Shown here one piece after another: positions 53,728 to 62,934 of a DNA stretch of 64,000 nucleotides. How positions within the stretch are numbered: the stretch's first letter is position 1; each line of letters starts with the position of its first letter. This DNA is from G963674665 sp964609625 (GTDB lineage Bacteria > Desulfobacterota > Desulfovibrionia > Desulfovibrionales > Desulfovibrionaceae), in NCBI GenBank assembly GCA_964609625.1, contig CAZSRS010000006.1:1-64000 (forward strand), read 5' to 3'. The notes beneath the pieces are model-generated. The model worked only from the letters and a program-made list of their open reading frames with translations. It ran no database searches and was not told where the DNA came from. The position numbers were made by a program, and so were the translations under genes.

Positions 53728-54137
53728 GAGCTGCTGTTCCTGTTTTCTTTTTTTTATCCCTACCAAAATTTTCGACAAAATAGGAGTGCAGGTGTAACAA
53801 TTCAAATATACACACTTTTTGTTATGCCCTAAACCTATCCGTGACATTCATGGACTCCTTTTCACCACATATTCATGGGATTCAGTGCCGTGATGCGCAC
53901 GTCCTTGAGAGTATGCCTTTTCTTCTTAGGCGAGCGCCTGGAAGAGTTTTTCGTCTTTGAACCGGGTTTTCGTGTTGTTTGCGCCCCGCCAGGTGGGGCG
54001 GTGGACCACCATACTCCCCTTTGATACGCTTAAAAACCGATTTGCGGTTTTATTCCACCTCGGGTAATGGAGATGCCAATGCTTCGCCATGAACGGCAGA
54101 GAGTGGAGCATCGTCTACATTCATACAGGAGGCAGCC
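53728..54137. other. Intergenic region between queA and a lipoprotein gene
   Basis: This 410-base AT-rich stretch separates divergent genes. On the minus side it holds a candidate queA promoter. On the plus side an AGGAGG sits before the lipoprotein. Between them I see no convincing gene. A minus frame at 53926-54111 has no ribosome binding site or recognisable family. A weak hairpin (AAAACCG/CGGTTTT) lies near 54030-54050. Confidence 0.4.
53777..53805 (-). promoter_or_regulatory. Candidate sigma-70 promoter for queA
   Basis: Read on the minus strand, TTGAAT (53805-53800) and TATTTT (53782-53777) are separated by 17 bases. The -10 is weak. It lies about 50 bases upstream of GTG 53727. Confidence 0.4.
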
Positions 54138-54626
54138 ATGCACACCTCTATTCTGCGTCTGTCACTCATCACCTTGTTCCTGATTTTGACTTCCTGCGCT
54201 CAGATGCAGGGAAGCGGCAGCAGTGATCCGGAGCCACAAGCCGGTGTTGAACCACAAGCCGCCACCGAGTATCAGGGCAATACTGATTTCTATTACGACT
54301 TCGACGACATCCTTGTTCCCAAGGAAATGGAACTGCAAACAGCGGATTCTTTCGTTCTCGAAACACCCGATGCCAAGCACGGCGTCATGGTTTTTTCCGG
54401 AAAAGTGGAGATGCTGTCGTTGACGAATTTCTTCATCAACAACATGATGAAAGACAATTGGGTTCTTCTCAGTGCCTTCAAATCCAAGCGCACCATTCTT
54501 CTTTTCGAGAAGCCATCCAAATATTGTGTCGTCAACATCACCGATGGAAAATTCAAGACCTTGCTTGAAATATGGGTATCTCCGCATAACGCCTCTGGTT
54601 CACAAATCATTTCTTCCACAATGTAA
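54138..54626 (+). CDS. Lipoprotein of unknown function
   Basis: A 162-residue protein with a lipoprotein signal (LITLFLILTSC), a Gln/Pro/Glu-rich linker and a compact domain beginning DFYYDFDDILVPKEMELQ. The domain has alternating strands and FINNMMKDNWVLLSAFKSKRTILLFEKPSKY. I do not assign a function. AGGAGG lies upstream of the ATG. Confidence 0.75.
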   Translation: MHTSILRLSLITLFLILTSCAQMQGSGSSDPEPQAGVEPQAATEYQGNTDFYYDFDDILVPKEMELQTADSFVLETPDAKHGVMVFSGKVEMLSLTNFFINNMMKDNWVLLSAFKSKRTILLFEKPSKYCVVNITDGKFKTLLEIWVSPHNASGSQIISSTM

Positions 54627-54660
54627 ACAACGAAACCTTTTTCTAGTTTGCCTTTTACAT

Positions 54661-55887
54661 ATGCATCTTCCAACCCATTTGCATTTTACCGGATTCCAGG
54701 ACAAGCGTCTGACACTTGGTGTGACGGGGAGTGTTTCTGCATTTAAGTCCCTAGACTTACTTAGACTCTTTCTCGCTTCTGGTGCTCGGGTCGCCGTGAC
54801 CATGACCAGTGCCGCAGCTCACTTCATCCAACCTTTGAGCTTTGTATCCTTGGGTGCTTCACCAGTTTTTACTTCCCTTTTCAGCCAAGACACATCGCCC
54901 TATGCGCATTTGCAACCCGGCCGTGAAGACCAGGCCATGGTCATCGCCCCTGTCACGGCCAATACATTGGCAAAAATTGCTCATGGTATCGCCGACGACA
55001 TGCTTTCATGCCAGGCGCTGTCGTTTCCTGGTCCCTTGATCCTGGCACCTGCTATGAATCCCAACCTTTGGCATGCCCAAGCCACGATTGATAATGTTCG
55101 CTTGCTGAAAGGCCGCGGTCATGTTTTCGTGGGGCCCGTAACGGGTGCAGTTGCTTGCGGCGACAATGGCGAGGGGCGGCTCGCACCCATCGAACATATT
55201 TTTCTGCATGGACTCAAGGCCTTGTCTCCTCAAGATATGGCAGGACATACGGTCATGGTCACTCTTGGACCCACCAGGGAGAGGTACGACCCTGTTCGTT
55301 ATTGGAGTAATCCTTCAACCGGTGCAATGGGCGCCTCCCTTGCAGTTGCCTCCTGGTTGCGTGGTGCCGCGGTGCATGCTATTGCCGGCCCAGGTGTGCC
55401 CTGGCTTCCAGCCGAAATTCGCCGCTATGATGTAAGCTCCGCGCAGGAGATGTTCGAGGCTTGCCAACATGTTTGGCCTGGTGCCGATATCGGTTGTTTT
55501 ACAGCCGCGGTAGCGGATTTTCGCCCAAAACACCAGCTTGATTGCAAGATGAAAAAGGATGGGTTGCAGGCTGGCTTCATGCTGGAATTTGCATCCAATC
55601 CCGATATCTTACGTCATATTTCCGCGCATCGACAGCCTGGCCAACTTTGTATCGGCTTTGCTGCTGAGTCTTCTGAACTTGCGGCACAGGCTAAGAGTAA
55701 ACTTGAATCAAAGCAATTGGACATGATCGTTGCCAACCGTATCGATACCTCTGATTCCGGTTTTGCGGTGAGTACAAACAGGGTTTATGTTCTCGATAGG
55801 CATGGCCGTCAGGAAGAATGGCCTTTGCTTCCCAAAACAGAGGTAGCCTGGAGGATCTGGGATTGGCTCTTGGACGCGTTTTTTTGA
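54661..55887 (+). CDS. coaBC: Bifunctional phosphopantothenoylcysteine decarboxylase/synthase
   Basis: CoaBC makes 4'-phosphopantetheine for CoA synthesis. The 408-residue protein has an N-terminal FMN decarboxylase part (LTLGVTGSVSAFKSLDLLR, APVTANTLAKIAHGIADD, APAMNPNLW) and a C-terminal ligase part (TLGPTRERYDPVRYWSNPSTGAMG, FTAAVADFRPK, DMIVANRI). The start at 54661 begins the family core. The unknown gene follows after eight bases. Confidence 0.93.
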   Translation: MHLPTHLHFTGFQDKRLTLGVTGSVSAFKSLDLLRLFLASGARVAVTMTSAAAHFIQPLSFVSLGASPVFTSLFSQDTSPYAHLQPGREDQAMVIAPVTANTLAKIAHGIADDMLSCQALSFPGPLILAPAMNPNLWHAQATIDNVRLLKGRGHVFVGPVTGAVACGDNGEGRLAPIEHIFLHGLKALSPQDMAGHTVMVTLGPTRERYDPVRYWSNPSTGAMGASLAVASWLRGAAVHAIAGPGVPWLPAEIRRYDVSSAQEMFEACQHVWPGADIGCFTAAVADFRPKHQLDCKMKKDGLQAGFMLEFASNPDILRHISAHRQPGQLCIGFAAESSELAAQAKSKLESKQLDMIVANRIDTSDSGFAVSTNRVYVLDRHGRQEEWPLLPKTEVAWRIWDWLLDAFF

Positions 55888-55895
55888 ATGAGCAG

Positions 55896-56609
55896 ATGCG
55901 CCCCTGGTACAATGCCGGGATCCGTCATCTTTTCATACCCCACACCACAAGGCTTGATCTTGGACAAGATGTTTCCCGTGAAACATCTTCCTCTCAGAAC
56001 AAGTACTGCGCCCAGGCCGTTCACGAACCTTCCGAAAGTCAATTCACCTTTGCTCCCGAAGCATCTATTGCGACTGTTCAAGCCAATGTCGGCAACACTC
56101 TTGATCAGAATACCCAAGTCTCTGGTGACGTTGCTTGCGATACCTTATGGCGGCAACACTTTTCACGGATGTCGGAAAGGGCTTCCTCTGTGTGGACATA
56201 CAGTGAATTGGGACAGGATATGTTCAAGGAGCCCGACATAAATCGACGTCTTTTTTTGCAACAGCTGCTTCCTGCCGCCGGCATGCCCAAAGGAAGCATA
56301 CGATTTTGGCCCTTCTCCATGCCCGGGAGCACTACCTCTGAAAATGATCTTCTATGGTTTTGGAAGGGTATTGCCGCAAGCCAAGCCTCTCTCATTATTA
56401 TTTTTGGGGAATCCGCTTTTCTGTCTCTGACAAGAAGTGCCTCCCAGCGACTCAAGGAACGCTTCGCTCACTCTACCCGATTGGCTATTCTTCCTTCGCT
56501 CGAACATTTGGCTGCCTCGCCAGCTGTCGAATTTTTACAACATTTTTTGCAATTGCGTGAGTATCTGTGTTCCTGCCTGACAGGATCTATCCCTGAGACT
56601 TTAGGTTAA
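55896..56609 (+). CDS. Conserved hypothetical protein downstream of coaBC
   Basis: The 237-residue protein begins MRPWYNAGIRHLFIPHTT and has a central FLQQLLPAAGMPKGSIRFWPF and a LIIIFGESAFLSL near the C-terminus. I do not recognise a family with certainty. The start at 55896 is chosen because the conserved-looking RPWYNAGIRHLF begins there. A parS-like site (55970-55985) lies inside the coding sequence. Confidence 0.6.
   Translation: MRPWYNAGIRHLFIPHTTRLDLGQDVSRETSSSQNKYCAQAVHEPSESQFTFAPEASIATVQANVGNTLDQNTQVSGDVACDTLWRQHFSRMSERASSVWTYSELGQDMFKEPDINRRLFLQQLLPAAGMPKGSIRFWPFSMPGSTTSENDLLWFWKGIAASQASLIIIFGESAFLSLTRSASQRLKERFAHSTRLAILPSLEHLAASPAVEFLQHFLQLREYLCSCLTGSIPETLG
55970..55985. other. 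parS-like site inside a coding sequence
   Basis: TGTTTCCCGTGAAACA matches 15 of 16 bases of the classical parS sequence TGTTTCACGTGAAACA (one central difference). It lies within the gene after coaBC, about 2.1 kb upstream of parA. Confidence 0.45.
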
Positions 56610-56661
56610 TAACCCCGCGTGATCACGCTCTTCGAGACCACTTCCAAGCAAAGGTACAATA

Positions 56662-57675
56662 ATGAATCATTATTTGATTACCGGGTCTGCCGGTTTCATT
56701 GGTTTTCATCTTGCAAAAAGGCTTCTCGAGGAGGGGCATCGCGTTGTTGGTCTCGATAATCTCACTCCCTACTACAGTGTTTCATTGAAACAACACCGCA
56801 TCATCTTATTGCAGAAATATGCTGATTTCCTCTTTGTTCAAGAGGACATGAGCAACAGCGTAGCCGTCGAGACATTATTCCACAGACATGAATTTAGTCA
56901 CGTTGTCAACCTGGCGGCACAGGCTGGTGTTCGTTATAGCTTGGAGAACCCGCGTTCATACGTTGATTCAAATATCGTAGGCTTTTTCAATATCCTAGAA
57001 AACTGCCGGCAGCACGCTGTCGAGCATTTTGTTTTTGCTTCTTCTAGTTCGGTCTACGGGTTGAACACCAACATGCCGTTCAGTGTGCATGACAATGTTG
57101 ACCATCCAATAAGCTTATACGCCGCTTCAAAGAAATCCAACGAACTCATGGCCCATTCATACAGCCATCTATTTCGACTTCCGTGCACCGGATTACGTTT
57201 TTTTACCGTGTATGGGCCATGGGGGCGCCCTGACATGGCCTTGTTCATTTTCACCAAAGCCATCCTGGAAGGTCGCCCAATTCCTGTTTTCAACCATGGG
57301 AATATGCGACGAGACTTCACCTATATTGATGATATCATCGAAGGTGTTGTCCGCGTCGCCAATTCACCGGCCAAACCCAATTTGCAGTGGAATTCAAGCT
57401 CCCCCGATCCTGGCAGTAGTCCTGCGCCATATCGCCTGTATAACATTGGCAACAACAATACTGTTGAACTATCTGCATTTATAGAAGTATTGGAACAAGT
57501 TCTCGGAAAGGTTGCCGTAAAGGAATACCTTCCTATGCAACCCGGAGATGTTCCTGCTACATGTGCAGAGATAGACGACTTGCAGAAAGACTTTGACTTC
57601 CATCCCGCCACTTCGATAGAGGTTGGCATTCGGAGTTTTGTCTCGTGGTATCGAGAGTATTATTCGGTTGAATAG
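56662..57675 (+). CDS. NAD-dependent epimerase/dehydratase (UDP-glucuronate 4-epimerase type)
   Basis: The 337-residue short-chain dehydrogenase-type epimerase has the NAD motif LITGSAGFIGFHLAKRL, FASSSSVYG, the catalytic SLYAASKKSNEL (YxxxK) and LRFFTVYGPWGRPDMA. RRDFTYIDDIIEGVVR is typical of UDP-glucuronate 4-epimerases that make UDP-galacturonate for surface polysaccharide. The exact sugar is inference. Confidence 0.85.
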   Translation: MNHYLITGSAGFIGFHLAKRLLEEGHRVVGLDNLTPYYSVSLKQHRIILLQKYADFLFVQEDMSNSVAVETLFHRHEFSHVVNLAAQAGVRYSLENPRSYVDSNIVGFFNILENCRQHAVEHFVFASSSSVYGLNTNMPFSVHDNVDHPISLYAASKKSNELMAHSYSHLFRLPCTGLRFFTVYGPWGRPDMALFIFTKAILEGRPIPVFNHGNMRRDFTYIDDIIEGVVRVANSPAKPNLQWNSSSPDPGSSPAPYRLYNIGNNNTVELSAFIEVLEQVLGKVAVKEYLPMQPGDVPATCAEIDDLQKDFDFHPATSIEVGIRSFVSWYREYYSVE

Positions 57676-57768
57676 AAAGTTATTGACACAGAAGTCTAAG
57701 ATGAACTAGCACACCATGGATAACGGTCATGATCAAGAGTTCATTTGTTTTTGCAGAGGTTCTAACAA

Positions 57769-58065
57769 ATGGATATGAAGCAGATTAAGCAGGAACTGCG
57801 AGTGCTGTTTGACGCCATACTTGATCGCGCACAAGTTGGCGAACTTCCTCAAGAATCTGATGTCATGCTTTTTGAAAAACTGGTCAGGCGCTTCTTGACC
57901 TATGCTGATGAAGCCTGGATTGACGAGTGTGATGACTTGGTACATATGGCGACGCAGCTCACCAAGAGCGTTAAGCGTGGTGAAATTCACGGCGCCATAC
58001 TCCTGGTCGAATCAATCAGTGACGCAATGAACTTTTGCCACCGAACATACGGCGTTCATTTGTAG
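57769..58065 (+). CDS. Small helical protein of unknown function upstream of parA
   Basis: A 98-residue, highly helical, acidic protein ending MNFCHRTYGVHL. It resembles small proteins of unknown function found in Geobacter and Desulfovibrio genomes, by pattern only. GAGG lies upstream of the ATG. A parS site follows seven bases after its stop and parA comes next. Confidence 0.65.
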   Translation: MDMKQIKQELRVLFDAILDRAQVGELPQESDVMLFEKLVRRFLTYADEAWIDECDDLVHMATQLTKSVKRGEIHGAILLVESISDAMNFCHRTYGVHL

Positions 58066-58071
58066 GACGGA

Positions 58072-58087
58072 TGTTTCACGTGAAACC
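58072..58087. other. parS site upstream of parA
   Basis: TGTTTCACGTGAAACC matches 15 of 16 bases of the classical parS palindrome. It lies 32 bases before the parA start. ParB would bind here to start the centromere complex. Confidence 0.8.
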
Positions 58088-58118
58088 CGAGTTGCATCTC
58101 GGTATCAGGAGGTTCATT

Positions 58119-58892
58119 GTGGCTCGGATTATTGTCATTGCCAATCAAAAAGGTGGAGTTGGAAAAACTACCACTACAGTCAATTTGGCTGCCTCTCTCG
58201 CTGTTATGGAAAAAAAAGTCCTTGTTGTTGATTGTGACCCACAATCCAATGCAACAAGTGGCTTGGGGATGGACCCAGATGAAATCGGGGCTACCCTTTA
58301 CACCACACTCTTTGCTCCAGAAGAAGCCATCCACGCAATTTATTCCACTCCTTCACCTTTTGTCGATATCCTTCCATCTTCTCAGGATCTAGTCGGCGCA
58401 GAGGTTGAGCTCGTAGACAAAATGGCTCGTGAGTTTTACTTAGCTGAGGTTTTGAAGAATTTCGAAACTTCATATGATTATATTATTCTTGACTGCCCTC
58501 CCTCTTTGGGGCTGTTGACCCTCAATGCATTTTGTGCAGCAACGGAATTACTTATTCCCTTGCAATGCGAGTACTTCGCGCTCGAGGGCATAGTTCGATT
58601 GCTGCAAACATTCGAGCAGGTTCGTAAGCGCCTTAATCCAAATCTAAAACTTCTGGGCGTACTGCTGACAATGTACGATGTGCGAAATCGTTTGGCCCGA
58701 CAGGTCAAGAATGAAGTACGAAAGTGTTTCCCCGATCAGATCTTTGAGACTATCGTTCCTCGTAATGTTCGTCTTTCGGAAGCCCCCAGCTTTGGAAAAT
58801 CAATCATCAAATATGATATCAAGTCAAAGGGAGCCGAGGCCTACCTTGCCTTGGCCAAGGAAGTCGTACTCAGAAAACAGAAAACACACTGA
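58119..58892 (+). CDS. parA: Chromosome-partitioning ATPase ParA (Soj)
   Basis: The 257-residue ATPase has the deviant Walker A KGGVGKTT (11-18), a Walker A' DCDPQSNATSGLG, and DYIILDCPPSLGLLTLNA. It drives segregation of ParB-parS complexes. It starts at a GTG with AGGAGG seven bases upstream. It is separated from parB by an antisense gene and about 740 bases. Confidence 0.94.
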   Translation: MARIIVIANQKGGVGKTTTTVNLAASLAVMEKKVLVVDCDPQSNATSGLGMDPDEIGATLYTTLFAPEEAIHAIYSTPSPFVDILPSSQDLVGAEVELVDKMAREFYLAEVLKNFETSYDYIILDCPPSLGLLTLNAFCAATELLIPLQCEYFALEGIVRLLQTFEQVRKRLNPNLKLLGVLLTMYDVRNRLARQVKNEVRKCFPDQIFETIVPRNVRLSEAPSFGKSIIKYDIKSKGAEAYLALAKEVVLRKQKTH

Positions 58893-59139
58893 CTCCTGTC
58901 ACCAATTTTTGCATCAGTGCCCTTCACTATCTAGGATTTCTGGCATATCGTGTCGTATGGGATTTCATTGGTGCTGCTCTTCACACTCAGGGTAACATCA
59001 ATCAGAATTCTCATTCTGTGCATGTGCCCTGCTCCCTTTATTTTACCGCAACAGCCACAAATTTCGCTTTTCGTTTACCCCATCGCATGAACAAGGCGCC
59101 TTCAGTCCCCCGAGGACACCTTGATGCACTCTGTCCAGG

Positions 59140-59544
59140 CTATTCCGAATCCGATGCCACACATTGAACCTGAATCCTATCCTTGAAATGACGTTTGATG
59201 ATGATGCTGTGGCAGTGCATGCATTCGAATCGGACAAGACCACCAATGTTCGCGGCTTTAAGTTTGAATTTTCTCGGTGCATCGGCTTCCCAATCCTCTG
59301 TGCAGCAAGAGCAAGTCTGGCATGACACTTCTGTGTTCACTGGATACTTGAAGTCCCAGTACTCCTTGAGCGCATTCCAATCGCATAGAGGTTCTGGTTT
59401 TTCTGCATTTTGACCCTTATTGTTACACATGACAGGCTCCAGCACTTTTCGGACCTGATCCCATGTTGAAGCGGCAATAAAAACTCCCAAAAAATCACCT
59501 GACTGCGAATAAAGGTGCGTAAAGTGATCCCAATCCTTTGACAT
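59140..59544 (-). CDS. Small zinc-ribbon-like protein, antisense between parA and parB
   Basis: The 134-residue protein has a Trp/His-rich N-terminus (MSKDWDHFTHLYSQSGDFLG) and two cysteine pairs (CQTCSCC and CMHCH) that can bind zinc. I do not recognise a function. AAGGAGG lies a few bases before the ATG, and the coding frame has no stops, so expression is likely. Confidence 0.7.
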   Translation of the reverse strand: MSKDWDHFTHLYSQSGDFLGVFIAASTWDQVRKVLEPVMCNNKGQNAEKPEPLCDWNALKEYWDFKYPVNTEVSCQTCSCCTEDWEADAPRKFKLKAANIGGLVRFECMHCHSIIIKRHFKDRIQVQCVASDSE

Positions 59545-59632
59545 CCAGGCCTCCTTTTCACTATTGATACGAGAAAGTATATGTCGTGCTGATGATCTGT
59601 CAATTCGCTTTCACACGGTCAAGGAGATTACC

Positions 59633-60574
59633 ATGAGTGCAGCCCAACGCGGACTTGGCAAGGGCTTGGAAGCCCTGCTTTCCAGCGGAGGCTCTGATAA
59701 GAGTCAAGACAGCGATATCAAACAGATTCGACTTCAAGACATTGTCCCTAACCGGTATCAACCCAGGAAAAATTTCTCCGAGGAAGGGCTTGCTGAATTG
59801 GCACAATCCATTAGTGCCAGAGGAGTTCTGCAGCCTATTCTCGTACGCCCATTACCAGATGAAGGTGAACCCACACCTGGTGTCAAAAAGTATGAACTCA
59901 TCGCTGGAGAGCGACGTGTTCGGGCATCACAACTTGCAGGCAAACGCAGTATTCCCGCATTGGTCAAACCAATGTCCGATGAGGAAAGTCTCATTTTAGC
60001 CATGATCGAAAACCTGCAACGTGAAGACCTTAATCCCATGGACGAAGCACAAGGATTTGCTTCCATTCAGGAGCGTTTGCAGATCAGTCAAGAGGAGCTG
60101 TCCAAAATGTTGGGGAAAAGCCGCCCTGCAGTTGCAAATTCGTTGCGGCTTCTTCAGCTACCGCTTGCTATCCAAGAGGATGTTCGCGAATCCCGCCTTA
60201 GTGCGGGGCACGCGCGCTCCCTGTTGGGTATCGACAAGACAGATGTTCAGCTCGATCTGCGCAACCTCATTCTCAATGAGCAGATCTCGGTTCGTCAAAC
60301 GGAGCAGGCTGTTGCGCATTACAAACGTCACGGCCAACTTCCCGCGCACACGGTGTCCCCTTCCCGCACACGTACCACTTCACCGGTGCAACCTTCTGCT
60401 CTTCACGCTACCTTGGCTTCACTGCAAGAACAATTACAGAACAATCTCAAGCTAAAGGTAGCTTTGAAAGGAACACCGGAAAAAGGCAAGGTAACCTTCT
60501 CATTCAGCTCACCTGATGAACTGGATATTCTCCTGAACGCTTTAGGCGTCGAGATCTCAACCACTGAAAATTGA
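59633..60574 (+). CDS. parB: Chromosome-partitioning protein ParB
   Basis: The 313-residue protein has the CTPase/ParB core: a nuclease-like N-terminal domain with IVPNRYQPRKNF, the GERRVRAS box, a central HTH (ISQEELSKMLGKSRPAVANSLRLL) and a C-terminal dimerisation region (EEQLQNNLKLKVALK, EKGKVTFSF). AAGGAG lies upstream of ATG 59633. It binds the parS sites listed here. Confidence 0.95.
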   Translation: MSAAQRGLGKGLEALLSSGGSDKSQDSDIKQIRLQDIVPNRYQPRKNFSEEGLAELAQSISARGVLQPILVRPLPDEGEPTPGVKKYELIAGERRVRASQLAGKRSIPALVKPMSDEESLILAMIENLQREDLNPMDEAQGFASIQERLQISQEELSKMLGKSRPAVANSLRLLQLPLAIQEDVRESRLSAGHARSLLGIDKTDVQLDLRNLILNEQISVRQTEQAVAHYKRHGQLPAHTVSPSRTRTTSPVQPSALHATLASLQEQLQNNLKLKVALKGTPEKGKVTFSFSSPDELDILLNALGVEISTTEN

Positions 60575-60581
60575 GCCATGC

Positions 60582-61610
60582 ATGTCTGAACATACCTTGA
60601 CCAAAGCATCCCTGGTCAAACAAGTTCCATCGTTCGAGAACCGAAAAATCATTGTTATTGGTGATGTCATGCTTGATCGTTACATCATGGGGACAGTGGA
60701 GCGTATATCTCCCGAAGCTCCTGTTCCTGTTGTGCTGACATCCTCGAGTTCCGTTCATCTTGGTGGAGCAGGAAATGTAGCACGAAATATTCGCAGCCTT
60801 GGCGGCTGTCCGGTGTTATTCTCGATATGTGGGCGTGACGCGGAGGCCATACTTCTCAAGCAACGTTTGGAGATCGAAGGGATAGAAGGCATTTGTATTG
60901 AAGATCCAACACGCCCCACTACGTCTAAAACCAGAGTAATAGCGCACAATCAACAAGTTGTACGAATTGATGACGAAGTCACCATTCCTGCCGCTCCTGC
61001 TATTACGGGAAAATTGCTGACAGCGTTGCAGAGGGCCATTGAACCTGGGTGTATTATTTTGATTTCAGATTATGCAAAGGGGACAATTACCCCTGGTTTC
61101 ATGGATTCTTTGCAATCAATAATCCGCTCCTGCGCTGTTGGATGCAAAGTGCTCGTTGATCCTAAACCGAGGCATTTTCCACTTTATAAGAATTCGTATC
61201 TACTTACCCCAAACGCCAAGGAAGCAGAACAAGGCGCCAACCTCCCCCCTCTCAAGGCCTTTCACGACATCATCACGGTGGGTTCCCGTATTTTGGAGAC
61301 TGTTCACTGTGAGAACGTGCTGATCACCCTCGGTCGAGAGGGGATGGTATTATTTGAAGGAATTGACAAAATATGGCACATCCCTGCAATGTCTCAAACA
61401 GTATATGATGTCACTGGGGCGGGGGATACGGTCATCGCGCTCATGGCGCTTTCGGTGGCTTCCGGCTTATCTTTGTTAGAGGCAAGTGTTTTGTCTAATT
61501 ATGCTGCTGGAATAGTTGTTGGTGAAGTCGGTGCTGCCGTTGTTTCGCCGCAAAAATTAGCCAATATAATTGCATCCTGGGAATTACCCTGCATACGTAG
61601 TATACAGTAA
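60582..61610 (+). CDS. rfaE1: D-glycero-beta-D-manno-heptose-7-phosphate kinase
   Basis: The 342-residue PfkB/ribokinase-family enzyme phosphorylates heptose-7-phosphate for lipopolysaccharide core synthesis. Motifs are VIGDVMLDRYIMG, VHLGGAGNVARNI, NAKEAE and the ATP motif DVTGAGDTVIAL. It is the stand-alone kinase form; the adenylyltransferase half of HldE is not fused. It starts eight bases after parB. Confidence 0.9.
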   Translation: MSEHTLTKASLVKQVPSFENRKIIVIGDVMLDRYIMGTVERISPEAPVPVVLTSSSSVHLGGAGNVARNIRSLGGCPVLFSICGRDAEAILLKQRLEIEGIEGICIEDPTRPTTSKTRVIAHNQQVVRIDDEVTIPAAPAITGKLLTALQRAIEPGCIILISDYAKGTITPGFMDSLQSIIRSCAVGCKVLVDPKPRHFPLYKNSYLLTPNAKEAEQGANLPPLKAFHDIITVGSRILETVHCENVLITLGREGMVLFEGIDKIWHIPAMSQTVYDVTGAGDTVIALMALSVASGLSLLEASVLSNYAAGIVVGEVGAAVVSPQKLANIIASWELPCIRSIQ

Positions 61611-61629
61611 CGCTGAGGAGATCCGGGGC

Positions 61630-62901
61630 ATGATGCAAGACAAGTCGATGAATAATACCGCAAACAGGCTGCAAAAACTGATTGCCGCGAACCAGGCCCT
61701 GGCTACTGTTGAATCTCTTTCTGAATTACTTCCACAGTTGTTACATTTTGCACAGGATGTGACGCATGCGGAGGCGTCTTCAATTCTTCTCTATAAGCCT
61801 GAAACGGAAACTTTGGAGTTTACACTGGCTTATAATGAAATGGAAGGTATGGCGGAAAGTATTATAAAACAGAAATTCGAATTGAAACTTGGTGAGGGGA
61901 TTGCAGGGTATGTCGCCTTGAAGCGAGAATCAATCATCGTTGCTGATGTGCTACATGACGCGAGGTTTTTTCAAAAAGTCGATAAGGTTTCAGGTTTTCA
62001 GACCCGGACAATTCTTTGCTCTCCAATAGTCTATCAGGATGAGCTGTTGGGCGTTGTGCAGGTCCTCAACGCGAAGGACAAGTCCTTTTTCGATAATGAG
62101 GATTTGGTCATTCTCGAGAGCTTTTCCCACTTGGCTGCTGTGGCTATGGTGCGCTCGAAAATGCTGGCTGCTCTGTTACAGCAAGAGCGCATGCAGGCGC
62201 AATTGGATGCCGCATCAAAGATTCAACAGAACTTCCTTCCTGCAATCCCTGATATTGGACCCTGCCAAAAGATATATGCAGTCACCAAACCTGCCATTTT
62301 TGTTGGGGGTGATTTCTACGATATTATTACGCTTCCAGATGGGAGTGTTATGATATGCGTTGCGGATGTCTCAGGCAAAGGATTGCCTGCTGCTTTGATT
62401 GGTGCGACGTTATGGTCTCGCATTCGCAGTTTGGTTACCGTGTACAATATGCCTGGATCCTTACTATGTGCTTTGAACAGCTCCATTTGCAATGTCATGG
62501 GATTGATGTTCGCCACGATGGTTATGTGTCGATATTGGCCTGAAACAAGGAGAGCTGTTTGCTCCGTAGCAGGACACCTTCCACCACTCCATATTCGCCG
62601 AAACAAGGTTGAAGAACTATTAGATCTCAAGGGTATTCCCATCGGGATCGACCCAACAGTGACGTTTTCTGAATCCGAAATTGTTTTAGATGCCCAGGAA
62701 TCGTTGATCTTTCTCACCGACGGCGTTACCGAGGCCCGAAATGCACAGCATGATTTTTATGGCGAAGAGAGACTGCATGCTGTGTTGGGGCAAGGGCAAT
62801 GTCCTTGGGGTGAAAGGCTCGTCGCTCATGTCGAGGAGTTTCGGGGAAAGATAGCTTTGAACGATGACATGACTGTAGTTGAGATATGGATTGAAGGCTA
62901 A
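61630..62901 (+). CDS. GAF-domain SpoIIE-type serine phosphatase
   Basis: The 423-residue protein has an N-terminal GAF sensor domain (residues about 20-170), a short coiled-coil, and a C-terminal PP2C/SpoIIE phosphatase domain (VGGDFYDIITLPDGSVMICVADVSGKGLPAALIGA, VAGHLPPL, LTDGVTEARNAQHDFYG). It would dephosphorylate an anti-sigma antagonist, such as the STAS protein encoded next. GAGGAG lies upstream of ATG 61630. Confidence 0.9.
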   Translation: MMQDKSMNNTANRLQKLIAANQALATVESLSELLPQLLHFAQDVTHAEASSILLYKPETETLEFTLAYNEMEGMAESIIKQKFELKLGEGIAGYVALKRESIIVADVLHDARFFQKVDKVSGFQTRTILCSPIVYQDELLGVVQVLNAKDKSFFDNEDLVILESFSHLAAVAMVRSKMLAALLQQERMQAQLDAASKIQQNFLPAIPDIGPCQKIYAVTKPAIFVGGDFYDIITLPDGSVMICVADVSGKGLPAALIGATLWSRIRSLVTVYNMPGSLLCALNSSICNVMGLMFATMVMCRYWPETRRAVCSVAGHLPPLHIRRNKVEELLDLKGIPIGIDPTVTFSESEIVLDAQESLIFLTDGVTEARNAQHDFYGEERLHAVLGQGQCPWGERLVAHVEEFRGKIALNDDMTVVEIWIEG

Positions 62902-62903
62902 TC

Positions 62904-62919
62904 TGTTTCACGTGAAACG
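62904..62919. other. parS site between the phosphatase and STAS genes
   Basis: TGTTTCACGTGAAACG matches 15 of 16 bases of the classical parS palindrome. It lies in the 33-base gap between the two genes and about 2.3 kb downstream of parB. Confidence 0.75.
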
Positions 62920-62934
62920 CAAGGAGATGGCAAC

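Noticed and set aside
53926..54111. Minus frame of 61 codons, possibly a transposase fragment
   Set aside because: There is no ribosome binding site, inverted repeat or recognisable transposase motif. Evidence is too thin.
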